The notes beneath the pieces were generated by a model. It searched no databases and was not told the origin of the DNA. It saw only the letters and a program-made list of their open reading frames with translations. A stretch of 64,000 nt of DNA, from the NCBI GenBank assembly GCA_964636705.1, contig CAZWUJ010000010.1, forward strand, positions 56,783 to 120,782, given 5' to 3'. The translations under genes and the position numbers were made by a program. The DNA comes from VXRJ01 sp964636705 (GTDB lineage Bacteria > Acidobacteriota > Vicinamibacteria > Vicinamibacterales > UBA8438). Shown piece after piece: positions 16,681 through 31,220 of the stretch; position 1 is the stretch's first letter, and the number at the start of each line of letters is the position of its first letter.

Positions 16681-18519
16681 GTGTCGCGTCTGTCGTCGTT
16701 CCGGGCTGCCGCCCGCTTCCGCCTGCTGCCGTTGGCGCTGCTCCTGTTGCCCATCGCCGCCGACGCACAGGACGCGGACTGGCGGACCTACCTGGGAGAC
16801 CCCGGCCGCCGGCACTACTCGCCGCTGGATCAGATCACCCGGGAGAACGTGCACGCGCTGGAGCCGGCGTGGCGCTACGACTCGGGCGCATTGCGCGATG
16901 GCGTCTCGCTCATGTACACCAGCCCGCTCATCGTGAACGGCGTGCTGTACGGCCTGTCGCCGCGACTCGTCGCCTTCGCCCTGAATGCGGCGACCGGAGA
17001 GGAGCTGTGGCGCTACGACGCCGACAGGGGGCAGACCCACCAGCGGGGCCTCATGTGGTGGGAATGGGGCACGGAGACGCGGCTCTTCTACACGGCCGGG
17101 CAGCACCTGATCGCGCTCGATCCGGCCAGCGGCCGCCCCATACCGGCGTTCGGCGACAACGGCGCGCTCGACCTGATGCCGGAGGGCCGGTACGGCCCCC
17201 TCACGGTGACGGTCCCCGGCATCGTCTTCGAGGATCTGATCGTGCTCGGCTTCACGACGAGCGAGGATCGGAATGCGCTGCCGGGATCGATCTCCGCCTA
17301 CAGCGCCGTCGATGGTTCGCTCGTATGGCGCTTCCACACCATCCCGCACCCGGACGACCTGGCGGCCGGCACGTGGAGCGGCGGCGCGCTGGCGACGGGC
17401 GGCGGAGCGAACGTCTGGACCGGCATGGCGCTCGACGTCGACCGGGAGCTGCTGTTCGCGCCGACCGGTTCCGCTACCCCGGATTTCGACGGCCGGACGC
17501 GCCAGGGCAGCAATCTCTACGCCAACACGCTTCTGGCCCTCGACGTGCGCACCGGCGCCCTGCGGTGGCACTACCAGGTCGTGCGCCACGACCTGTGGGA
17601 CCGCGACCTCCCGTCGCCGCCGACGCTGGCGCAGGTGGAACGCGACGGTGCGACCATCGACGCGGTGGCCCTGCCGACGAAGACGGGGCAGCTTTTCGTC
17701 TTCGACCGGGAGACCGGTGAATCGCTCTTCGAGGTCACTGAGGTGGAAGCGGCGCAGAGCCGCATCCTCGGCGAGGGCGCCTCGCCCGTCCAGCCCCAGT
17801 CGCCGATCGCGTTTACGCGTCAGCGGTTCGAACTGACGACGCGCAGCCCCGAAGCCCGCGCCTACGTCGGCGGGATCGTCTCGCGCCTCGACCGGCGTCC
17901 CCTCGCGCCGCCCAGTCTCGAGGGGAGCCTGATCTACCCCGGCTACGCGGGCGGCGCGAACTGGGGAGGCGCCGCCTTCGATCCGGCAACGAACCGGCTG
18001 ATCCTCAACGCGCAGGAGATCGGCGGAATCGTGCGGGTCCAGCAGACGGGCAGTCCGACGTCCGATTACTCGGTGGATGATCGGACGCGCATCCGGGATC
18101 AGGACGGCCTGCCGGGCAACTCACCACCCTGGGGAACCCTCACGTCCATCGATCTCGCGACCGGCGCATTCGACTGGCAGGCGCCGCTGGGCGACTATCC
18201 GTCGATGGAAGGCGCCGGCTACGGCGCCGAGAACTACGGCGGCCCGGTCGTCACGGCGGGCGGCCTGATCTTCATCGCGGCAACTCCGGACGCGAAGCTG
18301 CGGGCCTTCGATACGCGCGACGGCGTGCAACTGTGGCAGGCCGACCTGCCCGCCGGCGGCTTCTCCACGCCCGCCGTCTACCACGCCGCGGGCCGGCAGT
18401 TCATCGTCATCGCGGCCGGCGGCGGCCGGATGGGCCCGCCGTCGAGCGCCGACTACGTAGCGTTCGCGCTCCCCTACTCCGCAATTCCGGCGCTGCCCGG
18501 GACAGGACGGACGCGGTAG
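16681..18519 (+). CDS. Secreted PQQ-dependent dehydrogenase (quinoprotein)
   Basis: 612 residues, GTG start. It has a signal peptide (hydrophobic LLPLALLLLPIAADA, likely cleaved after ADA), then an eight-bladed beta-propeller of the quinoprotein glucose/alcohol dehydrogenase type. W-motif and blade sequences include DWRTYLGDPGRRHYSPLDQI at the start, LVAFALNAATGEELWRYD, LDVRTGALRWHYQVVRHDLWDRD and PSPPTL. A periplasmic alcohol or sugar dehydrogenase passing electrons to the respiratory chain is expected. It has no cytochrome c domain, so it needs an external electron acceptor. The substrate is not predictable; such paralogues are numerous in Acidobacteriota. Confidence 0.88.
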   Translation: MSRLSSFRAAARFRLLPLALLLLPIAADAQDADWRTYLGDPGRRHYSPLDQITRENVHALEPAWRYDSGALRDGVSLMYTSPLIVNGVLYGLSPRLVAFALNAATGEELWRYDADRGQTHQRGLMWWEWGTETRLFYTAGQHLIALDPASGRPIPAFGDNGALDLMPEGRYGPLTVTVPGIVFEDLIVLGFTTSEDRNALPGSISAYSAVDGSLVWRFHTIPHPDDLAAGTWSGGALATGGGANVWTGMALDVDRELLFAPTGSATPDFDGRTRQGSNLYANTLLALDVRTGALRWHYQVVRHDLWDRDLPSPPTLAQVERDGATIDAVALPTKTGQLFVFDRETGESLFEVTEVEAAQSRILGEGASPVQPQSPIAFTRQRFELTTRSPEARAYVGGIVSRLDRRPLAPPSLEGSLIYPGYAGGANWGGAAFDPATNRLILNAQEIGGIVRVQQTGSPTSDYSVDDRTRIRDQDGLPGNSPPWGTLTSIDLATGAFDWQAPLGDYPSMEGAGYGAENYGGPVVTAGGLIFIAATPDAKLRAFDTRDGVQLWQADLPAGGFSTPAVYHAAGRQFIVIAAGGGRMGPPSSADYVAFALPYSAIPALPGTGRTR

Positions 18520-18546
18520 CGCGGCGCCGCGCACGGCTCTGCAGGG

Positions 18547-20016
18547 ATGGCGCAACGATCCATTGGACGAAGCATGGCCGGCGGTGCGGCCGGTGCGGCG
18601 GCCGCGGCGGCCCTGCTGCTGCATGGCGGGCCGGGAGTGACGACGGCCAGCCAGGAACCGGCGATCGAACCGGACGCTCCGCGGGGGACCGCGTGGATCC
18701 TCGTCTACGCCGAGGACTTCTCCACCCCGCTCCACGACGATGTCGCGCCGTGGATCTGGGATGGCTACGACGAGCCCTTCGACACCATCGTCGACGACGC
18801 CGGCCTGTGGTACCGGAACGACTACGGCCCGGCGTGGACCACCGCGCTGAACTCGTTCGCGACCTACCGCAAGGAGTTCCCCGCCGGCCAGAACGGCTGG
18901 CTGACCGTTTCCCTGTCGGGCCGCGACTGGGACCGCGACGGCGTGGTCGAGAGACCGCCATCGATCACGACGGAAACGCACAACGGCGTGCCGGTCGCGG
19001 TGCTGGACGTGCCGGACCATACCGGCGGGGCCATCATCCGACCCACGCACGCCCTGCCGCCCCGCTACCGCATCGAGTACACCCTCACGACCCTGGACTT
19101 CGGCGGCAAGCGGAACGGCTCTCTCGACTACGACGGCCGCGTCAACGGCTACGGCGCGGCGGGCTGCAAGACGCAGCATCCGTGGGGCGAGGGCTCCCGG
19201 ACGCGCGGCTGGTCCGGCGATGCCTCCGCGCCGTACTGCGAGTGGCAGGACGTCCGCGCGGGTCCCTACGGCTACAACGGCTTCCACTTCCTGGCGATCG
19301 TCGATTTCCCCGATCCGGCGCCACGCAACAACCATTTCTGGCACTACCACCGGAAGGTGCTGATGGATGCCTTCTCGCAGCATCCGGACCGCATCGGGAG
19401 CGGATCCGGCGGCCGGGTATGCGACCCTTCCACCAACACCTACTACCCGTACCGGGACGGCAGTTTCAACGTCGTCAACATGTGGATCAACGGGCTACCG
19501 AACTGGACTCCGGGCCGCGGCTCACTCGTCAGCAACTCCCAGTGGTTCATGACGAGCTGCTCCGGGGGGCGCGCCGCGCAGTCTCTCTCGTCGGCGGCCG
19601 AGCTGCAGCCGGAACTGATGCCGGACGAGACGTACTCCTTCGCGATCGAACGAAGCGACACCGGCTACACGCTGGAGACGAGCGGAAACTTCGCGCGTGC
19701 CGGCCGGACCACGCTCCGCTTCCACCGGCCGTTCATCGTGAACGACGTGCCCATCTGGCACTACAACGTGAGCGCCGGCGAGTACGACGGGCGGTTCAAC
19801 GCCGATCTCGTGCAGCGCGACGCCTGGGGCAGCATGACCTGGCCCGATCAGTGGCCGGCCGGGTCCGCCTACCCCGACTACTTCGTGATTGGGGATCCCT
19901 ATACGAACGCCTACGAGGGCCGCGCCAGCCTGACCGATCTCCGGCTGTACGTGCCGCGACCGGAGGTGGACCTCCCCCTACCCCGCCTCCCCGGCGCCAG
20001 CCCCGTTCGCGACTGA
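18547..20016 (+). CDS. Secreted protein of unknown function
   Basis: 489 residues, not recognised. The N-terminus has a signal peptide or anchor (Ala/Gly-rich hydrophobic stretch, residues 10-28). The mature part is rich in Trp, Tyr, Asn and Gly, with alternating polar and aromatic strands (WIWDGYDEPF, YNGFHFLAIVDF, NHFWHYHRK, WINGLPNWTPG) that suggest a beta-sandwich of the concanavalin-A-like lectin/glucanase class. That is inference from texture, not from a matched motif. Few cysteines occur (CKTQ, YCEW, VCDP, SCSG), which could form disulfides in the periplasm. It follows the quinoprotein by 27 nt and may share its transcript. Confidence 0.8.
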   Translation: MAQRSIGRSMAGGAAGAAAAAALLLHGGPGVTTASQEPAIEPDAPRGTAWILVYAEDFSTPLHDDVAPWIWDGYDEPFDTIVDDAGLWYRNDYGPAWTTALNSFATYRKEFPAGQNGWLTVSLSGRDWDRDGVVERPPSITTETHNGVPVAVLDVPDHTGGAIIRPTHALPPRYRIEYTLTTLDFGGKRNGSLDYDGRVNGYGAAGCKTQHPWGEGSRTRGWSGDASAPYCEWQDVRAGPYGYNGFHFLAIVDFPDPAPRNNHFWHYHRKVLMDAFSQHPDRIGSGSGGRVCDPSTNTYYPYRDGSFNVVNMWINGLPNWTPGRGSLVSNSQWFMTSCSGGRAAQSLSSAAELQPELMPDETYSFAIERSDTGYTLETSGNFARAGRTTLRFHRPFIVNDVPIWHYNVSAGEYDGRFNADLVQRDAWGSMTWPDQWPAGSAYPDYFVIGDPYTNAYEGRASLTDLRLYVPRPEVDLPLPRLPGASPVRD

Positions 20017-20066
20017 CGCGCCGGCCGTCCGCCGGCCACGTCTGTAATATTCTCGCGGGCCTTCCC

Positions 20067-21392
20067 ATGCGCGCGCAGTTCCTTGCCAACCTCATCGTCG
20101 CCGTCGCCGAGTGGCTGGCAAAGCGTTCCCTCCGCTTCCAGAGACTGCTGAACGTCATCTATGAGCGGCTGTACGCGTCGAAGTGGCTGAACCAGCCGCC
20201 CGCCGCGCACCCCCGATTCACGCCGGAACAGATGGTCGCCCGCACCGACGCCTTCAATGCCGCCTCCGATCGCTACTTCGCCGAACACGAGGATCTCCCG
20301 TTCCTGCTCGGGAAGCCCTATACCGACACGGACCACTTCGCGCGCCGGTTCTTCGACATCGGCGTCCTTGCCCACTGGCTCCGCCTCGCGCCGGGCGACG
20401 TGGTGATGGAGCTGGGCGCCGGCACGTGCTGGCTGCTCCAGTTCCTGAACCGGTTCGGCTGCCCGACCATCGCGGTCGACGTCTCCCCCACCGCGCTCGA
20501 CATGGGACGCCAACTGTTCGAGCGCGACGCCCTCGTCAACTGGGATCTCGACCCGCGGTTCCTGCCGTACGACGGCCACCGGATCCCGCTGCCCGACAAC
20601 CACGTCGACCGCATCATCCTCTACGACGCGTTCCATCACGTGCCGAATCAGGAGGAGGTGCTTCGCGAGATGGCGCGCGTCCTCAAGGACGGCGGCATCG
20701 TGGCGATGCGCGAGCCGGCCGCCGGACACAGCCATACGGAGGAAAGCCGGCGCGAGATGGACACCTGGGACGTTCTGGAGAACGAGATCGACGTCGCGGA
20801 ACTGGAGCCCCGCGCCCTCGCCTGCGGATTCAGCCGGATGACGGTGGTTCCCATCGACCTGCCGTTGTCGGTCGAGGTGCCCGCCTCCGGGCTGCGCAAC
20901 TTCTTGGCGGGACACGAGCTGCGCCACTATTGGGCACTCCTCGCCACTTCGATGCAGTCGTCGACCTACATCGTGCTCTACAAGGGCGAATACCGACCCA
21001 CCACCCGCAACCCCGACAACCCGCGGGCATGCATCGAGCCGGCGATCGACCGCCTGCACGCGACCGCCGGATCACCCATACCGCTCCAGGTGCGGCTCGA
21101 CAACACCGGCGATACGCGCTGGCTGTCGGGATCGCCGGACCAGCGCGGCGCCACGCAACTGGCCGCCCAGCTACACGGCGCCGGTCCGGATGCCTGCATC
21201 GACGCGGAGTGGTCTCGCACGCTGGTGCCGCGCGACGTGGCGCCGGGCGAAGGGCTGACGCTCGACGTCGTGCTGCCGGCCGTCGACACGCCCGGGGAAT
21301 ACCGGATCGTCCTCGACGTCATCGCCGAGCATGTGTGCTGGTTCGGCGAGCGCGGATCGCCGACGGCCGACGTGCCGCTGACCGTCACCTGA
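20067..21392 (+). CDS. Class I SAM-dependent methyltransferase with C-terminal Ig-like domain
   Basis: 441 residues. Residues 105-230 form a methyltransferase domain: motif I VVMELGAGTCWLLQFL, IAVDVSPTALDMG for the ribose contact, and the late motif ILYDAFHHVPNQEEVLREM. Residues from about 335 onwards form a beta-rich domain (IPLQVRLDNTGDTRWLSG, PGEYRIVLDVIAEHVCWF), like the Ig-like module seen in proteins acting on polysaccharides or cell-surface glycans. The ATG at 20067 is the first in the frame downstream of the preceding stop. The substrate is unknown; surface-glycan methylation would fit the glycosidase next door. Confidence 0.82.
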   Translation: MRAQFLANLIVAVAEWLAKRSLRFQRLLNVIYERLYASKWLNQPPAAHPRFTPEQMVARTDAFNAASDRYFAEHEDLPFLLGKPYTDTDHFARRFFDIGVLAHWLRLAPGDVVMELGAGTCWLLQFLNRFGCPTIAVDVSPTALDMGRQLFERDALVNWDLDPRFLPYDGHRIPLPDNHVDRIILYDAFHHVPNQEEVLREMARVLKDGGIVAMREPAAGHSHTEESRREMDTWDVLENEIDVAELEPRALACGFSRMTVVPIDLPLSVEVPASGLRNFLAGHELRHYWALLATSMQSSTYIVLYKGEYRPTTRNPDNPRACIEPAIDRLHATAGSPIPLQVRLDNTGDTRWLSGSPDQRGATQLAAQLHGAGPDACIDAEWSRTLVPRDVAPGEGLTLDVVLPAVDTPGEYRIVLDVIAEHVCWFGERGSPTADVPLTVT

Positions 21393-21433
21393 CACGGCGC
21401 GCGGCCCGACGCGGCGTCCGGCGGCTCCGCGCC

Positions 21434-22738
21434 TCACAGGACGCGGGCCAGGCGATCGGCAAGGTGCCGCAGGCGGTAGGCGCCGTCCTCCGGGTTGTGA
21501 TAGCCGACCGTCAGCTCGGCCCGGGTCAGATCGGCGGCGTCCTTCATCGGCTCGAACTGATGGCCCTCGTGCCACTCGTTGAACGAGCAGAGAAACAGCA
21601 GAAAGAAGCCCTGCCCGGTATCCATCAACCACGGATCGGTCTGGAGCTCCAGCGCCCACAGGAGCGTCTCGTCGATCTGCCGCGTCGCGAGACGCGCGGC
21701 CCGCTCCCGCTCGCCGGGGCGTGACCAATCGATCGGAGCGTCGTCCCGCGGCAGGAACGGCTGCGGCTCGTAGCAGGGATCGGTCGGCGCGCGCTGTTCG
21801 ATGCCGTCCGCCCCCGGATTGACGTTGAAGGCGGTCGCCAGTCCGTGTTCCCGCGCGTCCCGCGCGATGCGGTACCACTTCGAGTGCTCGACGAACGGTC
21901 CATATGTGGCCATGCCGTCGAAGCCGGCGGCGCTCACCGCTTCGCCGTCCCAGTGGTCGGACAGCAGGGTCAGGTGCGGAAAATCGGCGGCCAGCGTCGT
22001 CCGAACCCGATCGATGGAACGCTGCCAGACGTCGCCCGATACGTGATCACGAAGGTCCACGAGCCTGCCGAGGCAATCGAGCCGCCGCCGCGGCAACAGC
22101 GTGTGGAACCCCTTGAACACCGGGCCGCTACGGCCGTCTTCGCGCTCGTTGAAGTAGAAGCAGTCCCAGCGGCGACGCTCTCCGAACTCGCGCAGCAGGT
22201 ACAGAACGTCGTCCGCCAGGCGCTCGCCCCGCCGCGGACTGTAAGGCTCGAGATGGAACATCACCTGGATGTCATGCGCCGCCATCACGTCCATGAGGCG
22301 GTGCACGGCACGGTCGGTGTAGCTCTCGCGGCCCCACCAACTGCTGTTGATCACACCCGCGCCTGACTCCGCGATCCAGCGCGCGTGCTGTTCGAGCACC
22401 GTCGTGGACCTCGAATCGTAGGCTCCGAGCCGCGGCACGGCGGTGGCGGCCAGATCGTCGGGCGGACGCCGTCCCCACTGGTCCCAGTGGAATACCGGGT
22501 CGGCGGCGTACCACGGGTAGTACTCGAAGACGAGGTGGCGCCGGGGGTCCCGAAACCGCCGGTGCAGGTTCGATCGGAGCTCCGGCCACGACGGGTAGGT
22601 GTCCGCAAACCCTGCGCCGCCCTGCGCCCGTGCGGAGTCAGCAAACGGCCGCAGGCCCGTCGCGGCCAGCGCGCCGCCAGCGGCGCCGCGTGCGATGCGG
22701 CCGACGAACGCCCGGCGTGACGACTCGGGTCTCGGCAG
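21434..22738 (-). CDS. Tat-exported glycoside hydrolase, family 99/71-like
   Basis: Residues after about 60 match the GH99/GH71-like alpha-mannan-active fold: FEYYPWYAADPVFHWDQWG, VPRLGAYDSRSTTVLEQH, AGVINSSWWGRESYTD, then VMFHLEPYSPRR and the C-terminal FLCSFNEWHEGHQFEP. The N-terminus is a twin-arginine signal (SSRRAFVGRIARG followed by an Ala/Gly-rich hydrophobic stretch ending ARAQ), so the enzyme is exported folded. The frame has no ATG/GTG/TTG upstream of the signal: a TAG (the PFOR stop) closes it at 22745, leaving the CTG at 22738 as the best start. The first GTG, at 22438, would delete the signal and the first catalytic-domain strand. 434 residues with the CTG start. Confidence 0.82.
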   Translation of the reverse strand: MPRPESSRRAFVGRIARGAAGGALAATGLRPFADSARAQGGAGFADTYPSWPELRSNLHRRFRDPRRHLVFEYYPWYAADPVFHWDQWGRRPPDDLAATAVPRLGAYDSRSTTVLEQHARWIAESGAGVINSSWWGRESYTDRAVHRLMDVMAAHDIQVMFHLEPYSPRRGERLADDVLYLLREFGERRRWDCFYFNEREDGRSGPVFKGFHTLLPRRRLDCLGRLVDLRDHVSGDVWQRSIDRVRTTLAADFPHLTLLSDHWDGEAVSAAGFDGMATYGPFVEHSKWYRIARDAREHGLATAFNVNPGADGIEQRAPTDPCYEPQPFLPRDDAPIDWSRPGERERAARLATRQIDETLLWALELQTDPWLMDTGQGFFLLFLCSFNEWHEGHQFEPMKDAADLTRAELTVGYHNPEDGAYRLRHLADRLARVL

Positions 22739-22744
22739 CGTGGA

Positions 22745-27457
<4,713 letters not shown>

Positions 27458-27662
27458 AACGTCAACTCCGAATATCGTGAAGCCGCCAGCCGAAGGCAGC
27501 GACCGAGTCAAATCCAAGCGGGCGCCGACAAGGCACACAAGGCCACGATCTTCTGCATTGTAGCGCTCCCCGGAACCCGCCTGCAAACATTGGAGACCGG
27601 GATGAAGGCGCGGTCGTTTACCGAACCGCCGCCATGGACGTAGCGGCTGCTATCATCGATCA

Positions 27663-29228
27663 ATGCGGCCCACCACGCTCGGCGCCCTTCGCGAGGCGGT
27701 CGAGGCAGCCAGGATTCCCCGGCGCTCGGTGCGGCGCGAGCTGCGCGAGAACCTGATCGCGCGCCTCCGCAAAGGCGCTCCCCTCTTTCCCGGCATCATC
27801 GGCTTCGACGAGACCGTCCTGCCTCAGGTGGTGAACGCCCTGCTGGCGCAGCACGACTTCGTGATGCTCGGCCTGCGCGGCCAGGCGAAGACGCGGCTCA
27901 TCCGCGGGCTTGTAGACCTGCTCGACGAAGCGATTCCCGTGGTCCCGGGCTGCGACATCAATGACGACCCGCTCGCCCCGATCTGCGCCGCCTGCCGCGA
28001 ACGGGTCCGGACCGAGGGAAACGACCTGCCGGTCGCGTGGCTGGAACGGTCGTTGCGCTACGTCGAGAAGCTGGCTACCCCCGACGTGACCATCGCCGAC
28101 ATGATTGGCGATATCGACCCCATCAAGGCGGCCCGCGCCGGCCGGCAGCTCTCGGACGAGCTGACCGTCCACTACGGGCTGGTCCCTCGGGCCAACCGGT
28201 GCATCTTTGCCATCAACGAACTGCCGGACCTCGCCGGCAAGATCCAGGTCGGCCTGTTCAACATCCTGCAGGAAGGCGACGTGCAGATCCGCGGCTACCC
28301 GGTCCGCCTCCATCTCGACGTGATGATGGCGTTCACCGCCAACCCGGAGGACTACACGGCCCGCGGCAAGATCGTCACTCCGCTCAAGGACCGCATCGGC
28401 TCCGAGATCCGGACCCACTACCCGAAGACGCGGGCGGAAGCGGTCGCCATCACCGAGCAGGAGGCGTGGGTCGCGCGCGACGGCGACGGCGCGGCGGGCG
28501 ACGTGCGTGTCCCACCCTACGTCCGCGAGGTGGTCGAGGAGCTGGCGTTCCAGGCGCGATCGAACAAGCGGATCGACGGCCGTTCCGGCGTCAGCCAGCG
28601 GATGCCGATCACCTGCCTCGAGAACGTCGTCTCCAACGCGGAGCGGCGGGCCCTCACGGCGGGCGAGTCCCCCACCGCACGCGTCACCGACGTCTACTCC
28701 GCGCTGCCGGCGATGACGGGCAAGTTCGAGCTGGAGTACGAGGGAGAGTTGCGCGGCGCCGACGCGGTGGCGCACGAATTGATCCACGGCGCTATCGCGG
28801 CGGTCTTCGCCGGCTGGTTCGACGGCGTCGACACCAGCCAGGTGGTCGAGTGGTTCGACATGGGCGGCACGCTCCAGGAAAGCGACACCACCGCGTCCGG
28901 GATGCTGCTGAAGGATGTCTCGCAGATCCATGGCCTGATGGAACTGGCCCAGCACGCCGGAACCAAGCCCGGCGACCCGGAGCCGGAGGTAGCGGCCGCG
29001 GTCGACTTCGTCCTCGAGGGACTCTGCGCCCTTCGCCGGATAAGCCGCAGCGAAGGCGGCGGCTACGAAGCGCTTCCCCGCTCCGAACGACCGGAGCGGA
29101 CGCGCCGCGAGCCGGCTTTCGACCGGCCCGAGTCTTCGTTCGAAACGCCCGAGAAGCCGCGCCGCGGCGGCGACGGCGGCAGGCGATCCGGGCGGAACAA
29201 GAACAAGAAGAAGCAGTACTACAACTGA
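27663..29228 (+). CDS. MoxR-like AAA+ ATPase
   Basis: 521 residues. The Walker A motif is GLRGQAKT (G70-T77), and the Walker B/sensor region lies in CIFAINELPDLAGKIQ. Later blocks (FNILQEGDVQIRGYP, MMAFTANPEDYTARG, IVTPLKDRIGSEI) match the magnesium-chelatase/MoxR group. The C-terminus is a charged, disordered tail rich in Arg, Gly and Lys ending KNKKKQYYN. A VWA-domain gene starts 8 nt later. MoxR/VWA pairs act as chaperones that assemble or insert cofactors into target proteins. The target here is unknown. Confidence 0.88.
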   Translation: MRPTTLGALREAVEAARIPRRSVRRELRENLIARLRKGAPLFPGIIGFDETVLPQVVNALLAQHDFVMLGLRGQAKTRLIRGLVDLLDEAIPVVPGCDINDDPLAPICAACRERVRTEGNDLPVAWLERSLRYVEKLATPDVTIADMIGDIDPIKAARAGRQLSDELTVHYGLVPRANRCIFAINELPDLAGKIQVGLFNILQEGDVQIRGYPVRLHLDVMMAFTANPEDYTARGKIVTPLKDRIGSEIRTHYPKTRAEAVAITEQEAWVARDGDGAAGDVRVPPYVREVVEELAFQARSNKRIDGRSGVSQRMPITCLENVVSNAERRALTAGESPTARVTDVYSALPAMTGKFELEYEGELRGADAVAHELIHGAIAAVFAGWFDGVDTSQVVEWFDMGGTLQESDTTASGMLLKDVSQIHGLMELAQHAGTKPGDPEPEVAAAVDFVLEGLCALRRISRSEGGGYEALPRSERPERTRREPAFDRPESSFETPEKPRRGGDGGRRSGRNKNKKKQYYN

Positions 29229-29235
29229 TAACGAC

Positions 29236-30519
29236 GTGCGGTACCGCTATACGCGCTACACGGGCGATCCATTCGGCGGCATCGACATCGACGAGCTGGT
29301 GTCGAAGCTGTCGAAGCTGCTGCTTTCCAGCGGCTTCAGCTCTCCCCAGGGCCCGTACGATCCATACGGCGAGGAACGCGACGACAGAAGCGTGCAGTCG
29401 CTGCACGACGCCATCCTCGACGCCCTGCTCCGCGACGGGTTGCTATCCGACGAAGCGATCGAGCAGCTCCTGGGCGACCCCGCCGACGCCGATCAGGCGG
29501 AGGGACGGTCGCAACTGGAAGCCCTGGTCCAGGAACTGATCCGCGAGATGGCGCAGCAGGGCTACATCACGCTCGATCCCAACGCCGACGGGACCCGCGG
29601 CCCGGGCGCCGGACCCGGGTCAGGCCCCGACCAGGACCCGGGAGAGGTCCGCTTCCAGGTCACCGACAAGAGCCTGGACTTCCTGGGCTACCGGGCCCTC
29701 CGCGACCTCCTCGGCTCGACCGGCCGGGCCAGCGTCGGCCGCCACGACACCCGCGAGATGGCGACCGGCGTCGAAGCGGGCGGCGCATCCAAGCCCTACG
29801 AGTTCGGCGACACGCTGAACCTCGACGCCAGCGGGACCATCCTCAACGCCGTCCAGCGCAACGCCCCGCCGCCGGATCCCCGCGCCATCGACGTGCGCTA
29901 CGAAGATCTCATGGTCTCCCAGGGCGAGTACCAGAGTTCATGCGCCACCGTCCTGATGCTCGACTGCAGCCACTCCATGATCCTGTACGGCGAAGACCGG
30001 TTCACCCCGGCCAAGCAGGTCGCGCTCGCCCTGTCGCACCTCATCCGGAGCCAGTTCCCGGGCGACGCGCTGAACGCGGTCCTGTTCCACGATTCCGCCG
30101 AGGAGATACCAGTCAAGCAGCTCGCCCGCGTCCGGGTCGGCCCCTACTACACCAACACGCGCGAAGGGCTCCGCCTCGCCCGGCGGCTGCTCGAGCGCCA
30201 GCGGAAGGACATGCGGCAGATCGTGATGATCACGGACGGCAAGCCCTCCGCCCTGACTCAGGACGACGGACGGATCTACCGCAACGCGTTCGGCCTCGAT
30301 CCGATGATCATCCGCGAGACGTTCGCCGAGGTGGCCAACTGCCGGCGCGCCGGCATCATGATCAATACGTTCATGCTGGCGCGCGACTACGACCTCGTGA
30401 GCTTTGTCCGGCGCGTCGCCGCCATCTGCCGCGGCAAGGCGTACTTCACGACGCCCTATACCCTGGGCCGCTACGTGCTGATGGACTACATGGACCGGAA
30501 AACGAAGACGATCCACTGA
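29236..30519 (+). CDS. VWA (von Willebrand factor A) domain protein, MoxR partner
   Basis: 427 residues, GTG start 8 nt after the MoxR-like gene. The VWA domain occupies about residues 235-420 with a complete MIDAS metal site: D243-C-S245-H-S247 (DCSHSM), a later Thr in YYTNTREG and the ITDGKPS loop. The N-terminal 230 residues are acidic and Gly/Pro-rich with no known domain. There is no signal peptide or membrane segment, so the pair appears cytoplasmic. Confidence 0.88.
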   Translation: MRYRYTRYTGDPFGGIDIDELVSKLSKLLLSSGFSSPQGPYDPYGEERDDRSVQSLHDAILDALLRDGLLSDEAIEQLLGDPADADQAEGRSQLEALVQELIREMAQQGYITLDPNADGTRGPGAGPGSGPDQDPGEVRFQVTDKSLDFLGYRALRDLLGSTGRASVGRHDTREMATGVEAGGASKPYEFGDTLNLDASGTILNAVQRNAPPPDPRAIDVRYEDLMVSQGEYQSSCATVLMLDCSHSMILYGEDRFTPAKQVALALSHLIRSQFPGDALNAVLFHDSAEEIPVKQLARVRVGPYYTNTREGLRLARRLLERQRKDMRQIVMITDGKPSALTQDDGRIYRNAFGLDPMIIRETFAEVANCRRAGIMINTFMLARDYDLVSFVRRVAAICRGKAYFTTPYTLGRYVLMDYMDRKTKTIH

Positions 30520-30536
30520 AGGAGCGAAACCGACCC

Positions 30537-31184
30537 TTGCCGAGCGCCGAGTGTCCCAGCCGCATCCCCATCTTCCCGCTCCCGAACGTGGTCCTGTTTC
30601 CCCGCGTCTTCCTGCCGCTCCATATCTTCGAGCCCCGCTACCGCGAGATGGTGGCCGATGCGCTCGACAGCGAGCGCTTCATCGGCATGGTGCTGCTCCG
30701 CGACGGCTGGCGGCAGCATTGCGATCCGAACCCACCCATCTTCGCGGTCGGCTGCGCCGGCCGGATCACGCATGTCGAGTCCCTCCCCGGGGGCCGCTAC
30801 AACATCGTTCTGCGGGGAGTCCAGCGCTTCCGCGTGCGCGACGAGGACCACTCGCGAAGCTACCGGGTCGCCACCATCGACGCGTTCACGGACGCCGCCG
30901 GGCCGGATCCGGAGCGCCTGCGCGACGGCCGCCGCCGCCTCGAAGCCCTCCTTGCCCGCCAGTCAAGCGCCAATGGCCACGCCGGCGCTCCTCGCATTCC
31001 ACGCGAGATGGCGGACGCAGAGCTGGTGAACGCCCTCTCCCAGTACCTCGAGCTGGCGCCGATCGAGAAACAGGCGCTCCTCGAACGTCCGTCGCCGTGC
31101 GAACGGTGCGCCGCGTTGATCGACCTGCTGGAAATGCGCCTCCTGAGTGGTGGCGCATCCGGCTCGGCCGGCGGCGTGCAGTAG
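30537..31184 (+). CDS. Lon N-terminal (LAN) domain protein
   Basis: 215 residues resembling the substrate-binding N-domain of Lon protease without the ATPase and protease parts: RIPIFPLPNVVLFPRVFLPL at the start, then HIFEPRYREMVADAL and the GRYNIVLRGVQRFRV strand pair. These stand-alone LON proteins are widespread and of unclear function. The start is taken as TTG at 30537, because no ATG occurs before the conserved PIFPL and AAGGAG lies 13 nt upstream. It follows the VWA gene by 17 nt. Confidence 0.85.
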   Translation: MPSAECPSRIPIFPLPNVVLFPRVFLPLHIFEPRYREMVADALDSERFIGMVLLRDGWRQHCDPNPPIFAVGCAGRITHVESLPGGRYNIVLRGVQRFRVRDEDHSRSYRVATIDAFTDAAGPDPERLRDGRRRLEALLARQSSANGHAGAPRIPREMADAELVNALSQYLELAPIEKQALLERPSPCERCAALIDLLEMRLLSGGASGSAGGVQ

Positions 31185-31220
31185 GCGCTCGCCGGTATAC
31201 TCCCGTAGAGGTTCAACCGA

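Noticed and set aside
18333..20066. In-frame extension of the methyltransferase gene back to 18333
   Set aside because: The extra 578 residues are out-of-frame reading of the quinoprotein and the secreted-protein genes; family sequence starts near the ATG at 20067.
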